IMG/VR virus record: IMGVR_UViG_3300010885_037217
Location: 1 to 44,506 of that record
Origin: a virus
Length of the DNA: 44,506 bases
Strand: one strand, 5' to 3'
The position numbers and the translations under genes are program-made. Below, piece after piece: positions 33,728 to 42,115 of the stretch (position 1 is its first letter; every line of letters begins with the position of its first letter). The notes beneath the pieces were generated by a model. The model was not told the origin of the DNA. It did no database searches and saw only the letters and a program-made list of their open reading frames with translations.

Positions 33728-35580
33728 TGAAAGTTATTGATGGATTTTCATTTTTCAATGAGTTTGATATTCTTAAGTTAAGATTGGAATATCTTCGTGA
33801 TGTGGTAGATTATTTTGTAATCTCAGAATGTAACTATACGCATTCTGGAAAACCAAAACCATATTATTTGGATCAAGTGATTGATCAGTTTGATGAAGAA
33901 CTTCGTAATAAAATTATTAGATTGCAATATGAACCAGACATTAGTGAATATGATTTTAGTAACAAAGAAGAATGTGATTTTGAATCTGGATTTTGGAAAC
34001 TAGAACAAGGTCAGAGAGATCATATTAGTAAAGGTCTATTTCAGTTTGCTTTTGAAGATCTTTTCATGTTAAGTGATGCCGATGAGATTCCTAAAAAGGA
34101 ACTCATCCTTTATATGAAAGATAATATTTCTAAAGAACCATTTGCAACTGCAATATGTGATAACTTTTATTATAATTTTAACACTTATGAAAATGATACT
34201 TGGGCGGGAACTGTATTCACTACAGTTGGAAATGCCTTAGAAAAAGGATGTAACTACTTAAGAGCAAATTGTTTTTCATTCCCATTTGCAGAAAAGTCTG
34301 GATGGCATCTTACATTTTTTGGTGGTGTTGAACAAATCAAAACAAAGATTGAATCTTATGCTCATCAGGAATTCAATACAGATGAAATTAAAAACGAACA
34401 GCACATTCTTAAAGCAATTAAAACTGGAACTGATCTTTTAGATCGTAAGCATGAGAATAAGCAATTCATCAAATATGACTTTTCAAACTTTCCAGAAGAC
34501 TTTAAAAGTGCTATAATTAAAACATTCGCAGAAGAATATTATAAAATGCCAGAACCTGAAGTTGTAACAAAACCAGAGTTTCTTCACAACAATATGCCAC
34601 CACTTCTTGAGGCATCATTGAATCCTGATGGAACTGGTGGTACGGAGATTATGGGAAGAGCATGGCAAGATTTAGTTCTTCCTGCCGCACCAGATCTTGC
34701 TGATTGGCACTGGTGTGTGATTCCTGGAGATAATATTATTGCACCAGATAATTCTAACATTGTTTGGTTGCATCCTCATCATAATGAGGTTGGTCTTGAA
34801 CAGTTGATGGATAAACAATTCCAGAAACATTTCAAGGCATATGTGTTTGTTTCTGACTGGCAGTACGAAAGATTTGGTGAGAAGTTTAATCTTCCCATGG
34901 AAAAATGTTTTGTTCTTAAGAATGCTATTCATCCATTTGAATCACATAAAAAACCAGAAGGAAAACTTCAATTGATGTTCCATCCTAATCCTATTCGTGG
35001 ATTGGATCTTCTTCTAGAAGGTATTAAACTAATTCCAGAAGAGGACTTTGAACTTCATATTTTTCATGAACTTGATCCTGATGAGCGTAAAAAACAATAT
35101 GCTCAGGGCCTGCAAACTTATGAATACTCTCATGTCAATGAGCAAGAAGAACAGTTTCTTCGCTATTGCTTAGCACTTGCAAATGCTGATAAGAGAATTG
35201 TTCGCCATACAAGAACGAATAACTCTAAGATCCGTGAGCAACTCATGAAGACTCATATCTTTGCATATCCATCATATTTCCAAGAGACATCTTGTATTTG
35301 TTTGATTGAAGCACTTGCTGCTGGATGTTCTGTTGTTGCAAGTAATCTTGCAGCACTTCCTGAGACTGGAATGGGATTTGCTCGTCTTTATGGGTATATT
35401 CCTGATCGTCAAAAGCACATTGAGCGTTTTGCAGGAGAACTCAAACAAACTATTACGGAATACCGAAATGGGCAGTTTGATAGCACCGCTCAAGTACAAG
35501 TAATAAATAACTACTACAGTTGGGATACTAGAATCCAAGACTGGGTTAAATTTTCAAAAGAACTTTGGAGGAAATTTTAA
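33727..35580 (+). CDS. GT17-GT4 bifunctional glycosyltransferase fusion
   Basis: 617 residues from ATG 33727. AAGGAGG (33713-33719) lies seven bases upstream, favouring this over the GTG three bases earlier, and it shares one base with the previous stop (TGATG). Residues 1-~290 match GT17 (beta-1,4-N-acetylglucosaminyltransferase family): DGFSFFNEFDILKLRL, YFVISECNYTHSGKPKP and LSDADEIP (about 115-121). Residues ~305-617 are a GT-B, GT4-like half: GGTEIMGRAW, WLHPHHNEV, VFVSDWQYERF and the donor-site stretch PSYFQETSCICLIEAL (about 513-528) followed by AAGCSVVASN. Two sugar-transfer activities in one chain imply consecutive additions to the same glycan. Acceptor unknown. Confidence 0.85.
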   Translation: MKVIDGFSFFNEFDILKLRLEYLRDVVDYFVISECNYTHSGKPKPYYLDQVIDQFDEELRNKIIRLQYEPDISEYDFSNKEECDFESGFWKLEQGQRDHISKGLFQFAFEDLFMLSDADEIPKKELILYMKDNISKEPFATAICDNFYYNFNTYENDTWAGTVFTTVGNALEKGCNYLRANCFSFPFAEKSGWHLTFFGGVEQIKTKIESYAHQEFNTDEIKNEQHILKAIKTGTDLLDRKHENKQFIKYDFSNFPEDFKSAIIKTFAEEYYKMPEPEVVTKPEFLHNNMPPLLEASLNPDGTGGTEIMGRAWQDLVLPAAPDLADWHWCVIPGDNIIAPDNSNIVWLHPHHNEVGLEQLMDKQFQKHFKAYVFVSDWQYERFGEKFNLPMEKCFVLKNAIHPFESHKKPEGKLQLMFHPNPIRGLDLLLEGIKLIPEEDFELHIFHELDPDERKKQYAQGLQTYEYSHVNEQEEQFLRYCLALANADKRIVRHTRTNNSKIREQLMKTHIFAYPSYFQETSCICLIEALAAGCSVVASNLAALPETGMGFARLYGYIPDRQKHIERFAGELKQTITEYRNGQFDSTAQVQVINNYYSWDTRIQDWVKFSKELWRKF

Positions 35581-35796
35581 ATGGATACTAAAACTGAAAC
35601 TCTTACAATGCCTTTGATGCATGTATATCACTTGACTGCGGATCCAGCAAATACTACTGGTTATACTGTTGAGGAAGTAGCAGCATTGATTGAAGAGCAT
35701 GGTGCGGATCACCAGATCGAAATCACTATTACTACACCAGTTCCAGAACCACAACCTGAAGTTGTAGAAACCACTGCTGAAGAAGTAACCGAATAA
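35581..35796 (+). CDS. Small acidic protein, function unknown
   Basis: 71 residues, starting directly after the stop of the GT17-GT4 gene with GGAGG (35567-35571) nine bases upstream. Residues 10-48 look folded (HVYHLTADPANTTGYTVEEV, then IEEHGADHQIEITITT). The C-terminal ~20 residues are a Pro/Glu/Thr/Val-rich tail (PVPEPQPEVVETT) likely disordered. No cysteine or membrane segment. I do not recognise a family. Given its position inside the cluster it could be a partner of one of the enzymes, but that is only context. Confidence 0.7.
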   Translation: MDTKTETLTMPLMHVYHLTADPANTTGYTVEEVAALIEEHGADHQIEITITTPVPEPQPEVVETTAEEVTE

Positions 35797-35814
35797 TAAA
35801 TTTTTTTAGTTATT

Positions 35815-37452
35815 ATGAATTTTGTAAAACGTGCATTAGAAAATGGTGGAAGTATTCATCCATTATTGGTCCCATCTTCATATTTGATGGGGCCTGCGGT
35901 AACTAACCCATCAATTTATAATGATAATGGAAAGATTCTTATGAATCTTAGAAATATAAATTATACCCTTTATCATTCTGAAAAGAAAAAATTTGAGCAT
36001 CATTGGGGACCATTGGTTTATATTCATCCCGAGAATGATTTGCGTCTTCGTACAAAAAATATTATGTGCGAAGTTGATGAAAATATGCAAATTAAACGAT
36101 ACAATCATATCGATACATCAAAGTTTCCAGATAAAGAACTTTGGGAATTTGTTGGACTTGAAGATGCAAGAATTGTTCGATGGGATGGAAAACTCTACAT
36201 GTGTGGAGTAAGACGAGATCTTGAAACTACCGGTATTGGTAGAATGGAACTCTCTGAAATTGAAATCACTGAAGATGGAGTAAAGGAAATTGCCCAATAT
36301 CGCATTCCAGTTCCAAATCATGTTGGGAATGAAGGATCATATTGTGAAAAGAATTGGATGCCAATTCTTGATATGCCATATCACTTTGTCAAATGGACTA
36401 ATGGAACTGAAGTTGTAAAATATGATATAGAGACAAATACCACAGAACAAGTTCTGGTTAAAGATTGGAAAAATCTTGGATGCATTGATCTTCGTGGAGG
36501 ATCTCAAGTAATTCCTATGGGGGAGTATCGTGTTTGTCTTAATCACGAAACGTATCTTTTCCGTAGTCCAGCGGATAGGAAAGATGGTACATATCGTCAT
36601 CGATTTGTTGTTTGGGATAAAGATTGGAATATTGTAAAAGTTTCTGATCAATTTGCATTTTTAAATGCAGAAGTGGAATTTGCTGTTGGTATGTGTGAGT
36701 ATGAAAATGATTATTTGATCACTTTTGGATTTCAAGACAACGCCGCATACCTTCTTCGCGTTTCAAAGCAGTTTGTTACTGATTTTATATTTGGTAATAG
36801 TAGTAGCAAATTTGTAAAAATAATTCCAACCAATGCTATAGATAATACTTACTACAATTATGGAAATTTAAATACTCCAGAAAATCCAAGTTGGGAGCAC
36901 GTGCCGGGATGGTTTGCACACACCGAAGTATTTAAAAAGTACATAAAGGAAATTCCTTCAGAATCAACTGTTGTTGAGGTTGGATGTTTCATGGGAAGAT
37001 CAACTTGTTACATTGCTGAATTGATTAAAAAGTCAAATAAGGATGTGAAATTCTATGCAATTGATACCTTTGAAGGCAGTCAAACTGAACAATGTCATAT
37101 TGATATCTCAACTCAATTGACTGCAAATAATTCTAGTTTTTTACAAGAATATGAAAAGCATCTTGATTATTGTAAAGTCTCTCAATATGTACAAACTATT
37201 AGGGGTACTAGTTTAAATTCTTGCAACGAATTTGATGATAGTAGCATTGATATAATCTATGTTGACGCCTCACATGAATACTCTGATGTTCTTGCTGATA
37301 TTACTGCATGGTATCCAAAATTAAAACAAAATGGAATTATTTGTGGAGATGACTATAATCATTTTCCTGGAGTATCAAAAGCTGTTCATGAATATTTTGG
37401 CGATAGCGTGATCGTACATTCTTCTGGTGTTTGGCAATATACAAAAAATTAA
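35815..37452 (+). CDS. GH130-like propeller / methyltransferase fusion
   Basis: 545 residues. The first ~330 look like the five-bladed propeller of the GH130/GH43-like glycoside enzymes: GPAVTNPSIYNDNGKILM, GLEDARIVRWDGKLYM (114-129), then NWMPI and the LRGGSQVIPMGEYRVCLNHETY stretch, VEFAVGMCEYENDYLITFGFQD. In GH130 the G-x-E-D-x-R block lies at the active site; phosphorylase or hydrolase activity on mannosides is typical of that family but unproven here. From ~384 a class I methyltransferase follows: TVVEVGCFMGRSTCYIAE, FYAIDTFEGS, IIYVDASHEYSDV, NGIICGDDYNHFPGV. The start has no ribosome-binding site, only a T-tract leader. Confidence 0.7.
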   Translation: MNFVKRALENGGSIHPLLVPSSYLMGPAVTNPSIYNDNGKILMNLRNINYTLYHSEKKKFEHHWGPLVYIHPENDLRLRTKNIMCEVDENMQIKRYNHIDTSKFPDKELWEFVGLEDARIVRWDGKLYMCGVRRDLETTGIGRMELSEIEITEDGVKEIAQYRIPVPNHVGNEGSYCEKNWMPILDMPYHFVKWTNGTEVVKYDIETNTTEQVLVKDWKNLGCIDLRGGSQVIPMGEYRVCLNHETYLFRSPADRKDGTYRHRFVVWDKDWNIVKVSDQFAFLNAEVEFAVGMCEYENDYLITFGFQDNAAYLLRVSKQFVTDFIFGNSSSKFVKIIPTNAIDNTYYNYGNLNTPENPSWEHVPGWFAHTEVFKKYIKEIPSESTVVEVGCFMGRSTCYIAELIKKSNKDVKFYAIDTFEGSQTEQCHIDISTQLTANNSSFLQEYEKHLDYCKVSQYVQTIRGTSLNSCNEFDDSSIDIIYVDASHEYSDVLADITAWYPKLKQNGIICGDDYNHFPGVSKAVHEYFGDSVIVHSSGVWQYTKN

Positions 37453-37456
37453 TTAT

Positions 37457-38293
37457 ATGAATATGTTTGAAAAATCTATTACCGCTATTTGTGCCTGTAA
37501 AAATAGAAATCCTGCATTAAATATTTCTCTTCGATCTTGGTTAAATTTTGACCAAATTTCTGAAATTATTATTGTTGATTGGAGCTCAGATGAATCGTTG
37601 GAATATTTGACAAAATGGGATAAAAGGATTAAAATTGTATCAGTACCCGATCAAAAGTATTTTAATCAACCACAACCATTAAATCTTGCTGCTGTGTTAG
37701 CGACCAGTAAGTATATTCTTAAAATGGATTGTGACTATATCTTAAATCCATACTTTAGTTTTTTTGAAAATGAAAACTATTTTATAGATGATCAATCTTT
37801 TGTTTGTGGACAAAATACTATTGATAGAGGATTCGATCCTTATTATAAGTATTTGTTTGGATTTCTTTACCTTTCAAAAGACAATTTTATGAAGGTAAAT
37901 GGTTTTTCTGAAAAATTCCGCAAATGGTATGCTTCTGAAGATCAAGATATTATGATTAGATTGGAAAATTGTGGTTTAAAAAATCGTGGAATTGATTATG
38001 ACCACAATATAATTCATATTCCTCATCCAGATAATAAAAGAACAGAAAATTTTGAAGCATCAGATTCTGAAAGACATCGTAGAGATGAAATAAAAGAAGT
38101 ATTAAAAAATAATGGATTTGGAAACCAAGAATTGGAATGGCAAACTGATTTTTGTTTGGCACAAACACATATTAATATGAATCATGAATGGATATCTAAT
38201 ATGGAAAAAAATTACATTTATGCGAATCCAATGACTGAGTGGAAAGTGGAGGAAGTACATCCTCAATTTTATATTGCAAAGGAACATGAATAA
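37457..38293 (+). CDS. GT2 family glycosyltransferase
   Basis: 278 residues from ATG 37457, four bases after the previous stop; a second in-frame ATG lies six bases on. Typical GT2 layout: ITAICACKNRNPAL at the nucleotide-binding strand, EIIIVDWSSDES, LAAVLATSKYILKMDCDYIL with the DxD at DCD (91-93), and FRKWYASEDQDIMIRLENCG where the ED pair stands for the catalytic base. The C-terminal ~80 residues (FCLAQTHINMNHEW) are acceptor-side. The gene overlaps the next by eight bases, so the two are likely made together. Probable inverting sugar transferase. Confidence 0.8.
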   Translation: MNMFEKSITAICACKNRNPALNISLRSWLNFDQISEIIIVDWSSDESLEYLTKWDKRIKIVSVPDQKYFNQPQPLNLAAVLATSKYILKMDCDYILNPYFSFFENENYFIDDQSFVCGQNTIDRGFDPYYKYLFGFLYLSKDNFMKVNGFSEKFRKWYASEDQDIMIRLENCGLKNRGIDYDHNIIHIPHPDNKRTENFEASDSERHRRDEIKEVLKNNGFGNQELEWQTDFCLAQTHINMNHEWISNMEKNYIYANPMTEWKVEEVHPQFYIAKEHE

Positions 38294-40382
38294 GTTAGAA
38301 AATTTTCCAACTGCATATTACATGTCTTTGGAGGAGTGTGTAGATCGTCAAAAAAATATGAACGATCAATTCTCCAAATATAATATTTCCTTAACTCCCA
38401 TAATTTCAAAAAGATTTTCTGAATCTAATGATAGTGTTAGTGGTAAATATTTACATCAATTAAATGCTGGAACTGCTGGATGTTGTGTATCACACTTGAA
38501 AGCCATTAAGCATTGGTATGAAAATTATAATGAAAATTTTGCATTTTTTTGTGAGGATGATCTTTCGTTAGAAACTATTGAATATTGGGACTTTACTTGG
38601 GAAGAATTTGTAAAAACTTTTCCCATGGATTATGACTGTATTCAGTTATTAACAATTAGGCAAGATTTTGATACGTTTTCTATTCGTGATAGATATTGGA
38701 ATGATTGGGGAGCAACTGCATATATTATTACTAGGGGATATGCAAAAAAACTTATAGATACTTATATTAACGGTGATACTTTTCACTTGGAAATTCCAAA
38801 TTGTGAAATAATGCCTTTAATAGAAAATATTTTATTCACGACGGGTAAAACATATACTGTTCCATTATTTGTAGAAAATATTGAATTTGATTCAACATTT
38901 TCAAAAGATCAGGATGACGATGTAAATTTTGGACAAAAAAATAATCATAAAATTGCTCATAATATTGTATTGAATTATTGGAAATCTAAAATGGAAATAA
39001 AGAAGATTCATTTAAAATCAGAACTGGAACAACTTTTGACCAATTATTCTTTGGATACTGAGAATCCAATGCATAATTTTAATATTGCTGTTTGGTATGA
39101 AAATCAGGGACATACGGCCCCAGCACTTTCTTATTTTTTGAGATGCGCTGAGAGATCTGATGATGATAATCTTGCCTATGAGGCATTGATTCGTGCATCA
39201 TATTGTTATGATAAGCAAGGTACTAGAGATGGAAGTGCAAAATCTCTTCTTGAACAAGCACTCTGTGTATTACCCAAAAGACCAGAAGCATATTTTCTTT
39301 TAAGTAGATTTGCTGAAAGAAGGCAATGGTGGCAAGATTGTTATATTCATGCTAATAATGCATTGATGTACGCAGATTTTGAATCCAATCCTCCACTTTT
39401 AACTGATGTTGAATATCCTGGAAGATATGGACTTCTTTTTGAAAAGGCAATCTCTGGTTGGTGGTGGGGAAAAAATGAGGAATCTAAATCAATTTTATTA
39501 GATCTCTATAATAATTATGATTTAAACGCACAATATCAACAATCGGTATACGAAAACTTAAATCGTATTGGAGTTGAAGTTGAAAAAAAATTACCACCAG
39601 AGTTTTCAAATCCAATCCCCGTAATTGGTGTACCAATTGTTAATGGTTTTAATTGGTTGCAAAGATTAGTTGATAGTGTTGATTATCCTGTTAAAGAATT
39701 ATGTGTAATTAATAATAACGGAAGGGGTGAACTTGATGAGGATTTGGAGAGACTCTCTAAAACCCCTCATAACTTTATTCAAAAAATTCATATTTGCAAT
39801 CTACCATCAAATATTGGATGCTCTGGAGCTTATAATTTAATTATCAAATCATACATGCAATCTCCATATTGGATTATCTGTAGTCATGATATTGCATTTA
39901 CTCCAAATTTATTAAAAGAATTTGTGGAGAAATCGAAGGATGAAAATGTTGATATTATCAAAGGAAAGCAATATCAATGGGATTTGTTTTTAATTAAAGA
40001 TTCAGTTATTCAAGAGTGTGGATTATTTGATGAGAATTTTTATCCCGCTTATATGGAGGATTGTGATTATTATTTGAGAACCGTGAAGAAAAATATTAAG
40101 ATTCATAATCTGTCGGTAGAATATCTACATGGCGAAAAAGATTATGAAAATAGTGGGTCTCAAACTTGGAGAACAGATCCTCAATTGAGGGAAAAAATAG
40201 ATTATGCCCATGACTGTAATGGGTATTATATGAGAGAAAAATGGGGAGACTATTGGAGAAATCAAGAAGGAACAGATTGGAATTTTCATCCATTTGAATA
40301 TCCATTTAATAATGAAACACTATCCGCTTCACATACGACATATGATTTAAAATTTGTTCGTAGAAAGAATCTTGGATTTTAA
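38286..40382 (+). CDS. GT25 - helical repeat - GT2 three-part glycosyltransferase
   Basis: 698 residues from ATG 38286; a TTG twelve bases earlier is an alternative. The N-terminal ~220 residues match GT25 (LPS/collagen galactosyltransferase family): YYMSLEECVDRQKNM, GTAGCCVSHLKAIKHWYEN (65-70 holds GCCVSH), FAFFCEDDLSLE (CEDD 89-92). The middle (~250-430) is rich in paired helices of TPR type (FNIAVWYENQGHTAPALSYF, YEALIRASYCYDKQGT). The last ~250 are GT2, rhamnosyltransferase-like: IPVIGVPIVNGFNWLQRLV, LCVINNNGRGE, NIGCSGAYNLII, FYPAYMEDCDYYLR. Two transferases with a scaffold in between point to consecutive steps on one glycan. Confidence 0.82.
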   Translation: MNKLENFPTAYYMSLEECVDRQKNMNDQFSKYNISLTPIISKRFSESNDSVSGKYLHQLNAGTAGCCVSHLKAIKHWYENYNENFAFFCEDDLSLETIEYWDFTWEEFVKTFPMDYDCIQLLTIRQDFDTFSIRDRYWNDWGATAYIITRGYAKKLIDTYINGDTFHLEIPNCEIMPLIENILFTTGKTYTVPLFVENIEFDSTFSKDQDDDVNFGQKNNHKIAHNIVLNYWKSKMEIKKIHLKSELEQLLTNYSLDTENPMHNFNIAVWYENQGHTAPALSYFLRCAERSDDDNLAYEALIRASYCYDKQGTRDGSAKSLLEQALCVLPKRPEAYFLLSRFAERRQWWQDCYIHANNALMYADFESNPPLLTDVEYPGRYGLLFEKAISGWWWGKNEESKSILLDLYNNYDLNAQYQQSVYENLNRIGVEVEKKLPPEFSNPIPVIGVPIVNGFNWLQRLVDSVDYPVKELCVINNNGRGELDEDLERLSKTPHNFIQKIHICNLPSNIGCSGAYNLIIKSYMQSPYWIICSHDIAFTPNLLKEFVEKSKDENVDIIKGKQYQWDLFLIKDSVIQECGLFDENFYPAYMEDCDYYLRTVKKNIKIHNLSVEYLHGEKDYENSGSQTWRTDPQLREKIDYAHDCNGYYMREKWGDYWRNQEGTDWNFHPFEYPFNNETLSASHTTYDLKFVRRKNLGF

Positions 40383-40416
40383 ATATATACTAACAATAAA
40401 TTAATTTTTTTCTATT

Positions 40417-40653
40417 ATGAATTTTACAGTTTACAGCAAAAATGATTGTCCTTATTGCTATAAAGTCAAAACTGTTTTGGAGTTGACAAAAAGTAACTTT
40501 GCAGTTTATACTTTAGATTCCGACTTTACTAGAGATGAATTCTATTCAGAATTTGGTGAAGGGTCAACTTTCCCACAAGTTGTTTGTGACGGTACAAAAT
40601 TGGGCGGATGTATTGATACAATCAATTTCCTTAGGGAACAAAAAATTGTCTAA
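40417..40653 (+). CDS. nrdC: Glutaredoxin
   Basis: 78 residues, the usual size of phage glutaredoxins. CPYC (11-14) is the redox-active dithiol, TFPQV (51-55) the cis-proline loop and GGC (63-65) the glutathione-side loop. The fold order beta-alpha-beta-alpha-beta-beta-alpha is clear. In T4-like phages such proteins reduce ribonucleotide reductase for dNTP supply, which fits thyX 2.3 kb downstream. The symbol follows T4 usage; grx would also be correct. No ribosome-binding site is visible; the leader is a run of T residues. Confidence 0.92.
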   Translation: MNFTVYSKNDCPYCYKVKTVLELTKSNFAVYTLDSDFTRDEFYSEFGEGSTFPQVVCDGTKLGGCIDTINFLREQKIV

Positions 40654-40654
40654 G

Positions 40655-40834
40655 ATGGGCATAAATAATAATGAATTCCCCGATATTAATCGTGGAGTCG
40701 AAGTTATACTTAAAGGAGGCAACAAAAAGCAGACCAAACCGTTCCATATTATTTTTGAAAAGATGGTCTGCTTTCTTAATCGGGAAACAACCATTCATTT
40801 CGAATTTTACTTTCAATCAAGAAAAAAGAAGTAA
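40655..40834 (+). CDS. Possible small basic protein, function unknown
   Basis: 59 residues from an ATG one base after the glutaredoxin stop. The frame runs GINNNEFPDINRG, then KPFHIIFEKMVCFLN and a basic FQSRKKK end. No ribosome-binding site is visible and a late promoter motif and an 11-bp inverted repeat lie inside it, so the interval may instead be a regulatory spacer. The frame is the longest plausible one in the interval; another frame (40671-40934) is rejected because it runs through the next gene. Confidence 0.35.
   Translation: MGINNNEFPDINRGVEVILKGGNKKQTKPFHIIFEKMVCFLNRETTIHFEFYFQSRKKK
40660..40667 (+). promoter_or_regulatory. T4-type late promoter motif CATAAATA
   Basis: Exact NATAAATA match just after the glutaredoxin gene. 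It could drive the membrane-protein gene at 40852 with a ~175-base leader, or be fortuitous inside the small reading frame. Confidence 0.35.
40726..40774. repeat. 11-bp perfect inverted repeat (stem-loop)
   Basis: AAAGCAGACCA (40726-40736) and TGGTCTGCTTT (40764-40774) are exact inverted copies with a 27-base loop. A GGAGG (40715-40719) lies just upstream. The 3' arm ends in TTTCTT, so a weak terminator is possible, but the large loop and lack of a solid T tract argue for an RNA structural or processing element. Confidence 0.6.
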
Positions 40835-40851
40835 TTTCCCGGAGAAAAAAA

Positions 40852-41079
40852 ATGTTAGCAATCAGTTTAGTATTTGGCTCATTTTTAACCGTATTATTTC
40901 TTATAGTGGGAATAGGTTTGGGATGGGTTGCTAGAGAGTATATGTTGAGTTATCAGGAAACGCCAAGAATGCATCCTGAATTTTATGATAATCATGGGAA
41001 TGTTATTCCCGATGAAGTAATCGCATTTAGATTTGAAAACACTGACTATGAATATGACGACACAGAAGACGACGACTAA
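40852..41079 (+). CDS. Small single-pass membrane protein, function unknown
   Basis: 75 residues. CGGAG upstream at about eight bases supports the start. Residues ~3-26 (LAISLVFGSFLTVLFLIVG and on) form one hydrophobic helix, followed by an amphipathic stretch and a soluble tail that ends strongly acidic (YEYDDTEDDD). Short N-terminal residues before the helix suggest insertion with the tail on the cytoplasmic side (inference). Similar one-helix proteins are common in phages and often unassigned. Its end overlaps the next gene by 26 bases. Confidence 0.75.
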   Translation: MLAISLVFGSFLTVLFLIVGIGLGWVAREYMLSYQETPRMHPEFYDNHGNVIPDEVIAFRFENTDYEYDDTEDDD

Positions 41080-41683
41080 AGCAGCAACTAAAGCGGCAAC
41101 TAAAACGGTACAACCAAAAACAGTTACCGAAAAGGTTGTTGAAACTCCAATTCTAGAACTTCCAGCTAACCCATTTATATTTGAAATTCTCAATCTTGCT
41201 TCAAAGCAAAGGAGTATTTCTAAAAAGGTTGAAGTTCTTAAAAAATATGAACATGATTCATTAAAAGCAATTTTTATTTGGAATTTTGATGAAACTATAA
41301 TTTCATTACTTCCTTCGGGAGAAGTTCCTTACTCTGATGTTAGTGAACAAGGATCTTTTAATTCGACTCTAAGTCAAAAAATTGAAGATGCTGTTTATAA
41401 AATGGGAGAACTTGGAACACAATCACTTGGTTCAACGGATCAAGGTAAATCATCAATTCGTAAAGAATATACCAAATTTTATAATTTTGTAAAAGGTGGT
41501 AATGATGGACTATCTTCTATTCGTAGAGAGACAATGTTTATTAATATTCTTCAAGGACTTCATCCACTTGAATCGGAAATTCTCTGCCTTACTAAAGATA
41601 AGAATCTAGAGACAAAGTATAAAATTTCAAAGGACATTGTTTCCCAAGCATATCCGGATATTTGTTGGGGAAATCGTGGTTAA
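41054..41683 (+). CDS. Conserved-looking phage protein, function unknown
   Basis: 209 residues from ATG 41054; an ATG at 41048 is equally possible and neither has a clear ribosome-binding site. After a Thr/Lys/Ala-rich basic N-terminus (TTQKTTTKAATKAATK) and a Pro/Val linker, residues ~37-209 look like a compact helical domain: NPFIFEILNLASKQ, KKVEVLKKYEHDSLKAIFIWNFDE, QGLHPLESEILCLTKDKNLETKYKISKDIVSQAYPDI. The layout resembles a family seen across T4-like cyanophages, and the Lys-rich tail could bind nucleic acid. No enzyme motif is seen. Confidence 0.7.
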   Translation: MTTQKTTTKAATKAATKTVQPKTVTEKVVETPILELPANPFIFEILNLASKQRSISKKVEVLKKYEHDSLKAIFIWNFDETIISLLPSGEVPYSDVSEQGSFNSTLSQKIEDAVYKMGELGTQSLGSTDQGKSSIRKEYTKFYNFVKGGNDGLSSIRRETMFINILQGLHPLESEILCLTKDKNLETKYKISKDIVSQAYPDICWGNRG

Positions 41684-41744
41684 TATTGTTATTAATTAAT
41701 ATTGTGGATTTAAAAAATTGAAAAATGTAGTTGCAGAAAATATA

Positions 41745-42089
41745 ATGTCAACAGAAAAAAATAAAGTATCTGATAAAGATTCCAATTATATTTGGAACGC
41801 TCAGGAAATAAAAGAACTTAAATCTCGTTATGGGTGTGAAATACTCAAACACAATTGTACATTACAAGAAACAAAAGATTATACTGTACCAACAGATGCA
41901 TATATTGTTGAATATATCGTAGATGGTGAGATTTGTTATGATTTAACAAGATGTGGAAAAAGAGTAAATCTTTTTGATATGTACTATGATAAAATAGGCA
42001 ATACTATTCGTAGTATTAGATGGGGTTATGGTAAGATTAACCCTAGAAATTGGGGATATAGTGTTCCAGAAAAGAAAAAGCGCAAGTAA
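41745..42089 (+). CDS. Small phage protein, function unknown
   Basis: 114 residues from ATG 41745; a TTG at 41718 would add nine residues. Features are YIWNAQEIKELKSRYGCEIL, a beta-rich middle (TDAYIVEYIVDGEICYDLTRCGKRVNLFDMYYDKIG) and a C-terminal INPRNWGYSVPEKKKRK with a basic end. No membrane helix or known motif. It ends 27 bases before the riboswitch promoter. The 61 bases upstream are AT-rich and hold no convincing promoter. Confidence 0.7.
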   Translation: MSTEKNKVSDKDSNYIWNAQEIKELKSRYGCEILKHNCTLQETKDYTVPTDAYIVEYIVDGEICYDLTRCGKRVNLFDMYYDKIGNTIRSIRWGYGKINPRNWGYSVPEKKKRK

Positions 42090-42115
42090 AACTGTATCAC
42101 ATTTTACAGAATTAT

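Noticed and set aside
40671-40934. An 87-codon + frame
   Set aside because: It runs 83 bases into the well-supported membrane-protein gene in another frame and has no family resemblance.
41684-41745. AT-rich hairpin (AATATT arms) as a terminator or promoter
   Set aside because: The stem is short and made only of A-T pairs, with no T tract and no acceptable -35/-10 pair.
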